Source of the DNA: Paenibacillus profundus
GTDB taxonomy: Bacteria; Bacillota; Bacilli; Paenibacillales; Paenibacillaceae
DNA length: 64,000 nt
Reading direction: 5' to 3'
Assembly: GCF_021369635.1 (NCBI RefSeq)
Contig: NZ_JAJNBZ010000004.1
Span: 248,001-312,000 of the forward strand
The notes under the pieces were generated by a model. That model saw only the letters and a list, made by a program, of their open reading frames with translations. It had not been told where the DNA came from and searched no databases. Both the position numbers and the translations under genes were made by a program. Shown piece after piece: positions 25,764-35,847 of this stretch; position 1 is the stretch's first letter; every line of letters begins with the position of its first letter.

Positions 25764-25880
25764 GGGCATCCCTCCACGATTCTATATTTAGAGGTAGTTT
25801 AGTTTAAACATGCATTATTACATCGCGGGATAAGATGGCATGGTCAAGTTGCGCGATACATAAGAAAGTTCAGAACAGGC

Positions 25881-25918
25881 AGGCTCTTTGGTGGGAATTC
25901 ATCAAAGAGCCTTTTTTT
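25881..25918 (+). terminator. Terminator upstream of htrA
   Basis: AGGCTCTTTG pairs with CAAAGAGCCT around a 12-base loop and is followed by seven T. It lies within a longer open frame, which shows that the HtrA gene must start downstream. Confidence 0.88.
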
Positions 25919-25996
25919 CGCTTGCGTAATAGGGGAATATCATCAATATTGGTATGTAGAGCAGTAGAGGCTGCAGAGCAAGGAAGGAGCAAACAA

Positions 25997-27172
25997 ATGG
26001 GAGAGCGGCGTAAGAACAGCATCGGACGGCGGACGTGGCGCGTGGGGATCAGTATCGTGCTGGGACTGACGCTGGGGGTCACGAGTGTGTCCGGGCAAGC
26101 GTCAAATTCAGTTACGATGAAAGCAACGAAGGTGAAAGACAAGGTATACATCGAGGCGGATGCGTTCGAGCAAATGACGGGGAGCAAAGGGATGTATGAT
26201 GCCAAGACGAAGACATACCGTTACGCGCCAAATGATATTCCAGCCATCGTAAAAAAGGTCAGTCCATCGGTCGTCTCCATCATTGGAAAGCACCGGGATG
26301 CGGAGGATAATTCGGACAATTGGCTGGCTCACGGCACTGGCGTCGTAGTGCGTCAAGATGGGTGGATTGTTACGAATGCGCACGTCATCTCGGAGCTGGT
26401 GCATCCGCTGGTCGTGACGCCGAACGGAAAATCATATCCGGTCACAAAATGGTTCGCCGACGAAGAAAGCGATCTGGCGATCGCGAAGATTGCTGTAACG
26501 GGCTTGCAGCCGGTCTCTTTCGTACAGCCTGATGCGGCATTGCAGGTAGGGGAATCGGTCGTAGCATTGGGCACGCCGGTGTCCTTCACGCTGCGCAATT
26601 CGGCGACGACGGGCATTATTAGCGGAACCGATCGTGCAGTAGAATCCAGCTATAAGCTGATTCAGACGGATGCAGCCATAAATCCGGGCAATAGCGGCGG
26701 CCCGCTTGTGAACATGAAAGGCGAGGTCGTCGGCATTAATAGTATGAAGTTCGCTGCGGTTGGCATTGAAAATATGGGCTTTGCCATCCCTGCCGACACC
26801 GTGAAGATGGCTGTACAGCACTTTTTCAAATTCGGGAAGATAAAGCGGGCTTCACTCGGTGTAGAAATGGAGGAAAGCTGGGCTGCGTATGTCGGGCTGC
26901 CATCGGATGATCCAATTAAGGTGACGACCGTGCAGAGCGCATCGGCGAAGAAGGCTGGCATAGCAGCTGGTGACGTATTGTATTCCATTAACGGCAAGTC
27001 TGTAAAGACGATCGTGGATGTGCATGAAGCGCTGAAGCTGAAGCTTCCGGGCCAGCAGGTGAAGCTAATGATGCAGTCGGGCGGCGACCTCGTCGCTCGG
27101 ACGGTAACGTTGACGGAAGAAAAGCCCGTGAAGAAGTCTGAGGAGCAACAGAGCAAAGAAGTCGCGGATTGA
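25997..27172 (+). CDS. HtrA/DegP-type serine protease with PDZ domain
   Basis: 391 residues from ATG 25997, seven bases after AAGGAAGGAG. A basic N-terminus and one hydrophobic segment (VGISIVLGLTLGVTSV) form a signal or anchor. A short stretch then resembles a copper-amine-oxidase-type stalk repeat. The trypsin-like core has the triad: His in TNAHVI, Asp in ESDLAIAK and Ser in NPGNSGGPL. One PDZ domain follows near residues 290-370, with VQSASAKKAGIAAGDVLYSI. It is an envelope quality-control protease. A stalk-domain protein is encoded 101 bases downstream. Confidence 0.92.
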   Translation: MGERRKNSIGRRTWRVGISIVLGLTLGVTSVSGQASNSVTMKATKVKDKVYIEADAFEQMTGSKGMYDAKTKTYRYAPNDIPAIVKKVSPSVVSIIGKHRDAEDNSDNWLAHGTGVVVRQDGWIVTNAHVISELVHPLVVTPNGKSYPVTKWFADEESDLAIAKIAVTGLQPVSFVQPDAALQVGESVVALGTPVSFTLRNSATTGIISGTDRAVESSYKLIQTDAAINPGNSGGPLVNMKGEVVGINSMKFAAVGIENMGFAIPADTVKMAVQHFFKFGKIKRASLGVEMEESWAAYVGLPSDDPIKVTTVQSASAKKAGIAAGDVLYSINGKSVKTIVDVHEALKLKLPGQQVKLMMQSGGDLVARTVTLTEEKPVKKSEEQQSKEVAD

Positions 27173-27273
27173 GCAGGGAATTGCCAAAAAGCGTAGAAAT
27201 AAAAAGAATCGCTAATAAGACAGGTAAATACAACACTTTTTATAACTGGAATTATTCTAGGGGGAGTGTTTTT

Positions 27274-29280
27274 ATGGAGCCGACGACGTTCCGCGAAGAA
27301 AGGCCGCGTCAATGCATCCGCTCAGCCATTGTGGCTCTGACGCTGATAGCGATGGTAACGGGAGGAGTGGGGCTGACGGCATCTCCGGTGTCGGCAGCTG
27401 CTGCAACGGCGGCGATTCAGGATCAACTGCGCTTTAAGACGGGCAGCACCAATGCATCGCTGAACGGAGAAGCGATCACGATCGTGAAGCCTTATGTGAA
27501 GCAAGGCACGACGATGGTGCCGCTGAGCATTTTTACACGCGCGTTCGATGCGTCGCTTAAGCTGGAAACGGGCGATGTGGTAACGTTAACCAATGACCAC
27601 TCTTCCATCCGCATGAGAATCGGTCAGAAGCAGGCTATGCTGAACGGGAAGCTGACAACGCTTCTGGTCGCGCCTGAATTGGTGAATGGAACGACGATGG
27701 TGCCGCTTAAGCAGATAGCGGAAGCATTCGGGGCAACCTGCAAGACGGATTCAGACCAGACGATGGTGCTGAGCTGGAAGCGACCTGAGCCGTTGGCTGC
27801 CGCTTCGATTCATGTGAACGCAACGGCGCCGCGTATCGGAGACTCCTATTACCTGTGGTCCATGGTGCTCCCGCAAGGTTGGAGCTATGAGGTGACATCG
27901 CCAACAGAGAGTGTGGTCGTGCTCGGCAATGAATCCAGTTCTGTCGTGGCGCAAGTGGAAGTGACGGACTGGAATTCAGGCGAGTTGGAACATCTGACGA
28001 GTGCGTTCCAAGGCGTGGCGACCGAGAAGCAGTTAATGGAACATTTGCAGACGGAAGTGATTTATGCAGGAGATCTAGTATATCAGCGCACCGGGAAGCT
28101 GGAAGGGGTGGCTTATGCCCAAGGCGTCTCTGATGGCGGAGATGAGATGTATCTGGCGCGGGTGCTTAGCGCGAATGGCAAACGGTACGTCGTGCGGATT
28201 TTCGATGATGCGGCAAAACAGCCGAAGCAGCTGCTTCAATATGAGCCTTTCTTGAATACATTCCGTCCGAGCTATGCAGCAGGACAGGGTATGATTACGA
28301 ATGTGAGCACGGTTAAGGATGGCTATCGTCATATGAAGCTGTGGGGAGAAGGATTGTCTGTTGATTTTCCAGTGGACTGGTACAAAGAGTATGGGATACC
28401 GCGCGTGTTAGCGGGTGCTGGAGACTGGAAAAGTGTAGAATATTACTATGGAACGGCGGAACAGGGAATGACGCCGGACGGCTTGGTGAAGCGGCATGAA
28501 GCTTACTTGAAGAAGCTGTACAAGCCGGAATATGTGAAGTTGGTCGAAACCAAGGACATCTCCTTGGCAGACGGGACTTTAGCCAAACTGAACGTATATA
28601 AGCACCGCTATAATGAGCAGGATTGGAGCTTGAGCATGCATCTCATCGCGATGGATGAGGGCGTTCAATATATGGTGTCTTTCTATGGACAGGATAATGC
28701 GGAAGATAGAAAAGTCGGTGACCGCATTCTCGCCTCGGTGCGTGTGGACGGCAAGATGAAGGAGAAGCAGGACGACTTGAACGCGCTCCCTTCGGGGGAA
28801 AATTGGCTGATGTCTTGGGAGAAGTCTGTGCAGCGTGACGGGAAGCCATTCGGCTTTACTGTGCAAATACCTGAATGGTGGCTGCACGACGCCAACTATT
28901 ATGTTATGGAAGGCTATGAGGAAAAGCTCGACGAAGGCACAATTGCCAGCTACTCGTTGCCGAACAGCAATTTCTTCATCTATATCGAAGAGGCGCGAAC
29001 GGTAGATGAAGCGTTGGCTCGTTGGGAAGAAGTACTGTTAGAAGATGATGCGGTTCACTTTGTGAAAAAGGAAAAGACGACGCTGCAGGGGAAGTCGGCC
29101 TATCTGGTCGAGTTGACGGGCAGAGACGTGGACATTAACGCACCGTATACGACCCGCATGCAATTAGTCGCCGATAACGGTCACGTGTATACAGTTCTGT
29201 ATACGGTTTATGATGCGTCTATGACAACTGAACTGATGGACAGTTTGAAGCAGGCAACCAAGTCCTTTACTTTCAAATAA
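27274..29280 (+). CDS. Secreted protein with copper-amine-oxidase N-terminal-like stalk domain
   Basis: Start chosen at ATG 27274 behind GGGGGAG (668 residues); the frame extends upstream into htrA without a site. A signal peptide ends near VSAAAA. Residues about 55-165 form the CuAO_N1 type stalk domain with its repeated VNGTTMVPL signature (TMVPLSIFTRAF and TMVPLKQIAEAFGA). The remaining 500 residues contain three similar blocks centred on short WSLS/YMVSFYGQD-type strands and are not recognised. Such proteins are frequent in Paenibacillus and wall-associated; the role is unknown. It directly follows the HtrA gene, which also shows a stalk-like stretch. Confidence 0.78.
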   Translation: MEPTTFREERPRQCIRSAIVALTLIAMVTGGVGLTASPVSAAAATAAIQDQLRFKTGSTNASLNGEAITIVKPYVKQGTTMVPLSIFTRAFDASLKLETGDVVTLTNDHSSIRMRIGQKQAMLNGKLTTLLVAPELVNGTTMVPLKQIAEAFGATCKTDSDQTMVLSWKRPEPLAAASIHVNATAPRIGDSYYLWSMVLPQGWSYEVTSPTESVVVLGNESSSVVAQVEVTDWNSGELEHLTSAFQGVATEKQLMEHLQTEVIYAGDLVYQRTGKLEGVAYAQGVSDGGDEMYLARVLSANGKRYVVRIFDDAAKQPKQLLQYEPFLNTFRPSYAAGQGMITNVSTVKDGYRHMKLWGEGLSVDFPVDWYKEYGIPRVLAGAGDWKSVEYYYGTAEQGMTPDGLVKRHEAYLKKLYKPEYVKLVETKDISLADGTLAKLNVYKHRYNEQDWSLSMHLIAMDEGVQYMVSFYGQDNAEDRKVGDRILASVRVDGKMKEKQDDLNALPSGENWLMSWEKSVQRDGKPFGFTVQIPEWWLHDANYYVMEGYEEKLDEGTIASYSLPNSNFFIYIEEARTVDEALARWEEVLLEDDAVHFVKKEKTTLQGKSAYLVELTGRDVDINAPYTTRMQLVADNGHVYTVLYTVYDASMTTELMDSLKQATKSFTFK

Positions 29281-29332
29281 GAAACAGCCTATTTACAGCA
29301 TTGGGCAATCATTGAAACGGAATAAAGAGAGG

Positions 29333-29383
29333 AAGCGCCCGCTTCGGAAGGCTTGAGTGGCTGTCCGATAGGGCGCTTTGTTG
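29333..29383 (+). terminator. Possible terminator after the stalk-domain gene
   Basis: AAGCGCCC at 29333 pairs with GGGCGCTT at 29371, with a large partly structured loop and a weak T tail (TTTGTTG). Confidence 0.4.
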
Positions 29384-29545
29384 ATCGCCCGCTGGCCCGC
29401 TTCAGGAGAGCATCAGGAAGTTCTAGCCTTTACTGGAGTTTCGGCGCAAAGATCGCTATACTAATTTATGCATCTTCAGCAGAAAAAAAGAGATAGATAC
29501 GCAGCTCATGCTGCGGCGCTGAGGAATTTAGCTTGGAGGATGAGC

Positions 29546-32071
29546 ATGACTACAATAAAGCAGGGGATAACGCGTGGAGATATAGAGCTGTTGGCGCCGG
29601 CCGGCGATTGGGATTGTATGCGGGCGGCGGTGGCGAACGGCGCGGATGCGATATTTTTTGGGGTAGAGAAATTTAATGCCCGGGCGCGCGCCAATAACTT
29701 TCGCATGGATGATTTGCCTGACATTATGGCTTATTTGCACAGCTATGGGGTCAAAGGGTTTTTGACGTTTAATATTTTGGTGTTCGAAAATGAGCTGGAG
29801 GACGCGAAAGAGTTGATTGAGGCTTGCGTCGATGCGGGTGTGGATGCGGTCATTGTGCAGGATCTTGGTCTGGTCAAAATGATTCGCGATATTTCGCCTG
29901 ATTTCCCGATTCATGGCTCGACGCAGATGACGATTACGTCTCCCGAGGCGGCGGAGTTCACGAAGCCTTATGGGATGGAGCGTGTCGTGCTCGGCCGGGA
30001 GAACAATTTGAAGCAGATTCAGAAGATTGGCGAGCAGGCGCAGCTGCCGATGGAAGTGTTCGTGCACGGGGCGCTATGCGTATCGTATTCCGGACAGTGT
30101 CTGACCTCGGAGATGTGGGGCGGACGTTCCGCCAACCGCGGGGAATGCGCGCAGGCCTGCCGCCTGCCTTATGACATGATGGTGGATGGGGAGCATCACC
30201 CGATGGGAGATGTGACGTATCTGCTGTCGCCGAAGGATCTGGCGGCGATCGACATCGTGCCGGAGCTGATTGAAGCGGGCGTAACGTCGTTCAAAATCGA
30301 AGGCCGCATGAAGCAGCCCGAATACGTGGCGAACGTGGTGAGCAAGTACCGCAAGGCGATCGACGATTATTTCGACGGGCGCTGGACGGGGCCGACGAAG
30401 GAAGACGTGCGCGAGCTGCAGCAGAGCTTCTCGCGCGGCTTTACGCACGGCTTCCTGAAGGGGACGAACAACAAGCAGCTCGTGGACGGGACATTCCCGA
30501 AGAGCCGCGGCGTCTATCTCGGCACGGTGCAGCAGGTGCTGCGCGATGGTGTCGTCTGCAAGCTGGAAGCTCCGCTGAAGCGTGGCGACGGCATCGGCTT
30601 CGATGCGGGCGATCCGACGAAGAAGGAAGAAGGCGGACGCGTATATGACGTGCGCCGCAAAGGCGTGAAGGTGGAAGGCGAGGCGGAAGAAGGCTGGCTC
30701 GTCGACATCGTGCCGGGGCGGCAGGATGTGGACTTGCGCCGGGTTCACGTCGGCGATCGCATCTGGAAGACGAGCGACCCGGCATTGGAGAAGCGCATGC
30801 GCGCGACATTCGAGACGGAGAAGCCGTATCGGGTGTTCCCGGTGCATGTGCGCGTGGAAGGCCGCGCTGGCGAGCCGCTGCGCACATGGTGGACCGACGT
30901 ACAGAAGGGAACGACCGTGCAGGTCGATTCCGAGCTGGAGCTCGACGTGGCGCAGAAGCGTCCGATGGATTCGGCGCTGCTGGAGGAGCAGTTCGGCCGC
31001 TTGGGCGGAACGGTGTACCAGCTGGAGCGGCTGGAGGCGGCGCTTGAGGGCGACGTCATCGTACCGATGCGCGAGCTGAACGCGATTCGCCGCGACGCGG
31101 TCGATCAGTTGGCTGGCGAGCGTCCGAAGCCGCCGGTATACGTGAAGCGCGACACCGAAGTGTACGGCGATGCCGTGAACGAGCATGTCGCCGTGCCGTT
31201 TGGCGGCGCGCAGCTAACGGCGTTGTGCCGCTCGCTTGAGCAGGTGGAGGCTGCGGTGAAGACGGAAGCCGCGTTAATCTATGCGGACTTCGAGTTCATC
31301 AAGCAGTTCCCGGCAGCTGTCGAAGCATGCCGTGCTGCAGGCAAGCCAATTGCGCTCGTGACGCCGCGCATTCATATGCCGAACGAGAACGGCTACCACC
31401 GGAATATTTTGAAATTGAAGCCGGATGCTGTGCTCATTCGGAACACGGGAGCGCTGCACTTCTACGTGCAGGCGAAGGAGGAAGCGGCCGCCAAGGGCGA
31501 GCCGTTCCCAACGCTGATTGGCGACTTCTCCTTGAACGTGGCCAATCATAAGGCCGTGGAGCTGTTCGCTCAATCAGGATTGGATACCATCACGCCTTCC
31601 TATGACTTGAACATTCAGCAGATGGTGGATATGCTGCAGCATGCAGATACAGCGAAGCTAGAAATCGTCATTCACCAGCATATGCCGATGTTCCATACGG
31701 AGCATTGCGTATACTGCACGTTCCTGAGCGAAGGAACGGATTACACGAACTGCGGCCGTCCATGCGAAGAGCACCGCGTCTCCTTGCGCGACCGCATCGG
31801 CATGTCCCACCCGGTCCGGGTGGATGAAGGCTGCCGCAACACGGTCTACAACGCGATCGAGCAGTCTGGTGCGGAATATTTGACGCATTTCCTTGAGCTT
31901 GGCGTTGGTTCATACCGCGTTGAATTCCTGGAAGAGACGACAGAACAGGTGCACGAGGTCATTGACCTGTACGGACGTGCGCTGCGCGGCGAGATTAACG
32001 GCACTGAAGTGTGGCGCAAGCTGAAAGCAACGAATCAGCTCGGCGTGACCCGCGGGCAATTGGTGAAGTAA
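29546..32071 (+). CDS. U32-family peptidase / rRNA-hydroxylation-type protein, long form
   Basis: Start at ATG 29546 behind TTGGAGG; 841 residues. The U32 signature EVFVHGALCVSYSGQC is followed by RGECAQACRLPY, and near the C-terminus a further cysteine group occurs (HCVYC, NCGRPC, EGC). The latter pattern suits an iron-sulfur site. Family knowledge: U32 members RlhA and TrhP carry out hydroxylation of 23S rRNA or tRNA, while older annotation calls them collagenase-like proteases. The length (RlhA-type is about 670) comes from a middle domain of DUF3656 type around residues 380-620. No operon partner is visible; it ends at its own terminator. Confidence 0.85.
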   Translation: MTTIKQGITRGDIELLAPAGDWDCMRAAVANGADAIFFGVEKFNARARANNFRMDDLPDIMAYLHSYGVKGFLTFNILVFENELEDAKELIEACVDAGVDAVIVQDLGLVKMIRDISPDFPIHGSTQMTITSPEAAEFTKPYGMERVVLGRENNLKQIQKIGEQAQLPMEVFVHGALCVSYSGQCLTSEMWGGRSANRGECAQACRLPYDMMVDGEHHPMGDVTYLLSPKDLAAIDIVPELIEAGVTSFKIEGRMKQPEYVANVVSKYRKAIDDYFDGRWTGPTKEDVRELQQSFSRGFTHGFLKGTNNKQLVDGTFPKSRGVYLGTVQQVLRDGVVCKLEAPLKRGDGIGFDAGDPTKKEEGGRVYDVRRKGVKVEGEAEEGWLVDIVPGRQDVDLRRVHVGDRIWKTSDPALEKRMRATFETEKPYRVFPVHVRVEGRAGEPLRTWWTDVQKGTTVQVDSELELDVAQKRPMDSALLEEQFGRLGGTVYQLERLEAALEGDVIVPMRELNAIRRDAVDQLAGERPKPPVYVKRDTEVYGDAVNEHVAVPFGGAQLTALCRSLEQVEAAVKTEAALIYADFEFIKQFPAAVEACRAAGKPIALVTPRIHMPNENGYHRNILKLKPDAVLIRNTGALHFYVQAKEEAAAKGEPFPTLIGDFSLNVANHKAVELFAQSGLDTITPSYDLNIQQMVDMLQHADTAKLEIVIHQHMPMFHTEHCVYCTFLSEGTDYTNCGRPCEEHRVSLRDRIGMSHPVRVDEGCRNTVYNAIEQSGAEYLTHFLELGVGSYRVEFLEETTEQVHEVIDLYGRALRGEINGTEVWRKLKATNQLGVTRGQLVK

Positions 32072-32111
32072 GAATAGCGCAGCATGAGTAAATAGAATGC
32101 GAAAATGGGAG

Positions 32112-32163
32112 CCCGAATGGAAGTGCAATGAGTGAGACTGCACATTCATTCGGGTTCTTGTTG
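32112..32163 (+). terminator. Terminator after the U32 gene
   Basis: CCCGAATG pairs with CATTCGGG and, further in, GTGCA pairs with TGCAC around ATGAGTGAGAC; a TTCTTGTT tail follows. Confidence 0.7.
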
Positions 32164-32265
32164 TGCCATTAAGGAATGTTTAAGTTCTGTAAAGCGACAA
32201 AACGAATTTCATTTCCTCTCGTTACCCTTCCCGGAAAAGGTATGCCTGTTCCATCCTTTGCCTCA

Positions 32266-32582
32266 CTCTCCCCTTTATTCAGAATGGAAGCCGCCCTTTC
32301 TTTTTCAAACGAGAATACGTTGTTGGCTTTCGTGCAATGGCCCTTATGTCCGTTCTCCCCTACAGTCAGGAGGGATAACGTTGAGGATAAGGCACGTGTC
32401 GTTTCGTATATCAAGTCATGAAGCGGCCGCTTGTGATGGCAGTGGAACCAGAGGAGTCATTGGGCGGGCGTGCCGTCTCCTGATGGAAGGGGAGAATGAA
32501 GCAAAGAGGCGGATGGAGCGAATCCCCTTCAGCCTGAACGAGCTATTGCACGAGCAGAACATTTCGTTTGAAGAATCAATGC
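32266..32582 (-). repeat. Dispersed ~320 bp repeat, copy B (inverted)
   Basis: The reverse complement of this segment aligns collinearly with 11712-12031. It sits in the non-coding interval between the U32 gene and the AraC regulator, just as copy A sits between uvrA and the thiamin operon. The two copies are about 20 kb apart and in opposite orientation. A plus-strand open frame of 177 codons crosses it but has a poor composition and no counterpart in copy A, so I do not call a gene. Confidence 0.75.
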
Positions 32583-33223
32583 TTTGCTTATTGACAGATG
32601 GAATGTCTCAAGTCGATTGCTGTGAGTCTTGGCAAGGCTGTGTGCTTTCGTTAACAACGGACTAAACTAGATAGGGTGAGTTACATTGTTTATGCGACAG
32701 AAGTGAATCCTATTGGAAAATGTACAGTGGAATATAAGGAAGAGACGGCTAAATGGCGCTTGGACTGTAGTTTGTCCAGCGGATCTGGCTGCTTTTCAGT
32801 GATTGCTGCGGAATGGGTGCCAAACCACTGTATGAATTCCAATGGAACCCGCCGTTAGGAGGTTTATGTGGCTGTTTGACTGTACGAAATCCAATGCGGG
32901 GGTAGTCAAGGGGGCTCCGGAGATAGAACCCGTTATTCGGCTCTTCGTTTTCTCTTAGCAGAGGAGAAAGAGGGATGAATAGCATCGAACTGCGAATACC
33001 GGCAATATCATCCCCATAATAAGAAGCGTTAGCGCCTCGGAATGGGAACAGGGTTGAGGTTGCAGTGAAGGAAAGCGGTGCAGGATACCGTAGACTGGAT
33101 CTCGATCGGAGTGTAAAATGAGACTACATGAATATTTGGTTCTTTTCAGCAATACGTGACAGCAATCAACAAGAGTAGACTTCAAAGGGGATGATAGGAG
33201 CAATTAGAGATAAGGAGTTGTGT
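32583..33223. other. Gene-free stretch with a possible degenerate 60-base repeat
   Basis: About 640 bases without a supportable gene. Two segments, near 32730-32780 and 32830-32895, share a similar ending (GGACTGTAGTTTGTCC and TGACTGTACGAAATCC) and may be diverged copies of a short repeat, but the match is weak. A sigma-A promoter for the regulator downstream was not clearly seen. Confidence 0.3.
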
Positions 33224-35668
33224 GTGGTGAAGAGATGGAATTTCCCTCATAAATTGAAAGCGATTACAAAAGGTCGCAGTCTATATCAGCATCGTCTCAT
33301 TCGCACGCTGGTCGTCCTGGTCACATGCGCCTTGGTGTTTACGACCATTTCTCTATATATCGTCGCTCACTCCTCTGCGCTGGACATGCAGCAGGAAGCA
33401 TATGTGCAGGAAAGGGAGCAGTTCAATGCGCAGCTCACGTTCATGGGGGACACGCTTAAAAATTTAATTATGAGTTTATACGTTGACCCGGAAGTGTACA
33501 CGCTGATGCATGGGGAAGAGCTATCTATTATCGAAATTGCCTCCAAGATGCGCAAGGTGGAACAAATCGCGAACGCTACGGGGTATTTGGAATCGATTGC
33601 GATATATAACGGGCCGTCTGAGCAGTTATTCTCCACGAGCGCCGTCATTCAACAAAACGCCCGCGGTGAAAGGGACGCTGTTCTGCAGCAATTGACCCTG
33701 TCCGATCCCGCCTCCTTCAAGCTGATGCCTTTCTCGGTTCCGAATGCCTCCGGCACAACTGAACAAATCGATAGCTTGCTGTATGGATTATTTGATTTTT
33801 CTGTTGCCTACCGAAATACCACGCACCCAGAGCCTGGCTCCATCTTACTGTTTATCCGCCCTAGCTGGTTGTTTCAGCAGTTGTCTGTCAACAGCGGGCC
33901 TTTTTCTAAAAGCTCTCAATTTTTCGTCGGCACCCCGGACGGCATCGTGTTCGATCAAGACGGACGAAGGCTGGACCGCGATCGGAAGGGGTTGCGTGAC
34001 GGAACGGACGAAGCCTTTGCACTTGCGTACGAGGACGTCCACCATAATCCAGGCCAATCCGGTTCCTTCGTCCATTCTTCTGATCAGGGGAAGATGGTTA
34101 TTCGCTATGCGCCGACGGAATTTTACGGCTGGACGTTGTATCAAATGCAGCCGTATCGGCAAATTGTTGCGCGCATGGATCGGTTGGCCTTTACTTTCGT
34201 GGCCGTGGGCGGGGGAACCTTGCTCGCTTCGGTTGTCATTTCTTATTTGTTTGCGTTGAAGCTATATCGTCCGTTATCCCGCCTCGTGCAACAATGGAAT
34301 CTGTCTCCTCGAGGAGGTTCGCAGACCCAAGATGAGTTCTCCAGGCTGCAGCAGATGTACCGCGGTATGATGTCCCGACTGGAGCATTTGCATAACCGCG
34401 TCGAGCAGGATCGGCCACTGGCCGTACAGGCAGAGCTGAGGAAGTGGATTGCCGGAGATATTCGCGGCGATGCGGCCGACTTTCAACAGTGGCTGGAGAA
34501 GCGTGAATGTCATGAAATTGCAGATGGTCCTTATCTGTTCGCGCGCATTTCGGTCACGAAGCCGGATGCTGACACACATGAAGCAGCGGTCGAGGATGAA
34601 GATCTCTTGGAGATGGTGAAGGAAGAGATTGTCCGGAGGCTGCCTGACAGTTGGCGCATGACTTCGGTGCCGGAACGGAGCGGCGAGGAGCTGCTCTGGT
34701 TCTCCTTTCCCGCAGCGGCTATTGGAACGGAGCTTGAGGCAGAGCGGCAGCTTGTGTCGGCAGCAGAACAGAGCCAGGCGGCGTCTGATGGGCGCTTTAA
34801 AGAGGTCTTGGTCACCGTGGCGATCAGTGATGTCGTCGGCAGTATTGAGGAGGTGCCTGACGCCAAGCAACAGGTGGATGAACGTTGGACGTACCGGTTC
34901 GTCTACGGACCGGGTGTCGTCATCCATTCCGGGCTGCTGCGTCATCATGCGACGAGCAGCTTCACGATGCAGGTGAAGGAGCGTGATCTCACGCGATGCA
35001 CGACGAAAGCATGCGAGGCAATGCGGATGAACCGGCAGGCGCAGCTGGACGATGCGCTGGCGGATTGGTTCGATACGGCCCGGGGCTGTGTGCCGGATAT
35101 GGTTCGCTCGGCGCTGCTGCTGCTTGCCTTGGAGCTGTTCACGGTCTGGCAGGAACGGCCTAGCTACGGCAAAGAGTCGGAGTCGGGATTTATACAATGG
35201 CGTAATTTGAAAACAGAGGTGCAGCAGGCTGAAGATCTAGAGCAAGCCCGTAGTGTGCTGGCACATTGGTTGGAGCAAAGCCGACCTATTTCAGAAGAGG
35301 AGGAGGAACGGTGCAGACAAGCGATCGTCGCTGCCATGCAGGAATTGGCACGGGTGGAGCTGGCGAACCCCGATTTCGGGTTGGCTGCGGTGGCGGATGC
35401 GCTGCAATTGAGCACTGCTTATATTAGCCGTGTCTACCGCCAGGGCACAGGTATAAGCTACTTGGATTATTTGCATGATGTTCGCCTGCAGCGGGCGATG
35501 GAGCTGCTTATGAACGACAGCTTGACGATTGCAGAAGTGATGGAGAAGGTCGGCTACCGGACGGAGAGTCACTTTTTCAAGCGATTCAAGCAAAAGTTCG
35601 GCGGTACGCCTAAGCAGTGCCGCACCCGCCAAGCGATTCAAGCCTTGAGTGATTCAGATGCTTTGTAA
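33224..35668 (+). CDS. Membrane-anchored AraC-family regulator (YesN/LplR-like)
   Basis: Start assigned to GTG 33224 (GTG 33227 is equivalent), six to nine bases after AAGGAG; about 814 residues. One membrane helix lies near residue 30-50 (TLVVLVTCALVFTTISLYIV) and another near 330-350 (FVAVGGGTLLASVVISYLF), bracketing an extracellular sensor domain. The C-terminal 100 residues are an AraC double helix-turn-helix, with YISRVYRQGTGISYLDYL and VGYRTESHFFKRFKQKFGGTP. Such single-protein sensor regulators sit beside sugar importers in Paenibacillus. Two permeases and a binding lipoprotein follow, and probably form its target. Confidence 0.88.
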   Translation: MVKRWNFPHKLKAITKGRSLYQHRLIRTLVVLVTCALVFTTISLYIVAHSSALDMQQEAYVQEREQFNAQLTFMGDTLKNLIMSLYVDPEVYTLMHGEELSIIEIASKMRKVEQIANATGYLESIAIYNGPSEQLFSTSAVIQQNARGERDAVLQQLTLSDPASFKLMPFSVPNASGTTEQIDSLLYGLFDFSVAYRNTTHPEPGSILLFIRPSWLFQQLSVNSGPFSKSSQFFVGTPDGIVFDQDGRRLDRDRKGLRDGTDEAFALAYEDVHHNPGQSGSFVHSSDQGKMVIRYAPTEFYGWTLYQMQPYRQIVARMDRLAFTFVAVGGGTLLASVVISYLFALKLYRPLSRLVQQWNLSPRGGSQTQDEFSRLQQMYRGMMSRLEHLHNRVEQDRPLAVQAELRKWIAGDIRGDAADFQQWLEKRECHEIADGPYLFARISVTKPDADTHEAAVEDEDLLEMVKEEIVRRLPDSWRMTSVPERSGEELLWFSFPAAAIGTELEAERQLVSAAEQSQAASDGRFKEVLVTVAISDVVGSIEEVPDAKQQVDERWTYRFVYGPGVVIHSGLLRHHATSSFTMQVKERDLTRCTTKACEAMRMNRQAQLDDALADWFDTARGCVPDMVRSALLLLALELFTVWQERPSYGKESESGFIQWRNLKTEVQQAEDLEQARSVLAHWLEQSRPISEEEEERCRQAIVAAMQELARVELANPDFGLAAVADALQLSTAYISRVYRQGTGISYLDYLHDVRLQRAMELLMNDSLTIAEVMEKVGYRTESHFFKRFKQKFGGTPKQCRTRQAIQALSDSDAL

Positions 35669-35769
35669 GGCGCGGTGACGATGCTTTTTATACCCTCGAA
35701 GCTGAATTGAGCAGTTCAGTTCGAATAGAGCAGTATGGTTGAGGAGTCGAGTTTAATATGAACGGTTGA

Positions 35770-35791
35770 GCGGGCCTAGCCCGCTTTTTTA
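35770..35791 (+). terminator. Terminator after the AraC regulator
   Basis: GCGGGC pairs with GCCCGC around CTA-type loop sequence and is followed by six T. Confidence 0.8.
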
Positions 35792-35847
35792 CATTGGAGA
35801 TGAGGCTTTAGCTTGGCGTGAACGCCGAAAAAGGAGGAATGTTGAAT

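Noticed and set aside
25835..25996. N-terminal extension of the HtrA gene
   Set aside because: A strong terminator at 25881-25918 lies inside it, and ATG 25997 has a proper site and signal sequence.
30074..31186. A 370-codon minus-strand open frame inside the U32 gene
   Set aside because: It is a shadow of the GC-rich coding strand, rich in Arg, His and Ala, with no start site or domain.
32132..32665. A 177-codon plus-strand open frame spanning repeat copy B
   Set aside because: Poor start, no recognisable domain, odd composition, and the frame is not preserved in the homologous repeat at 11.7 kb.
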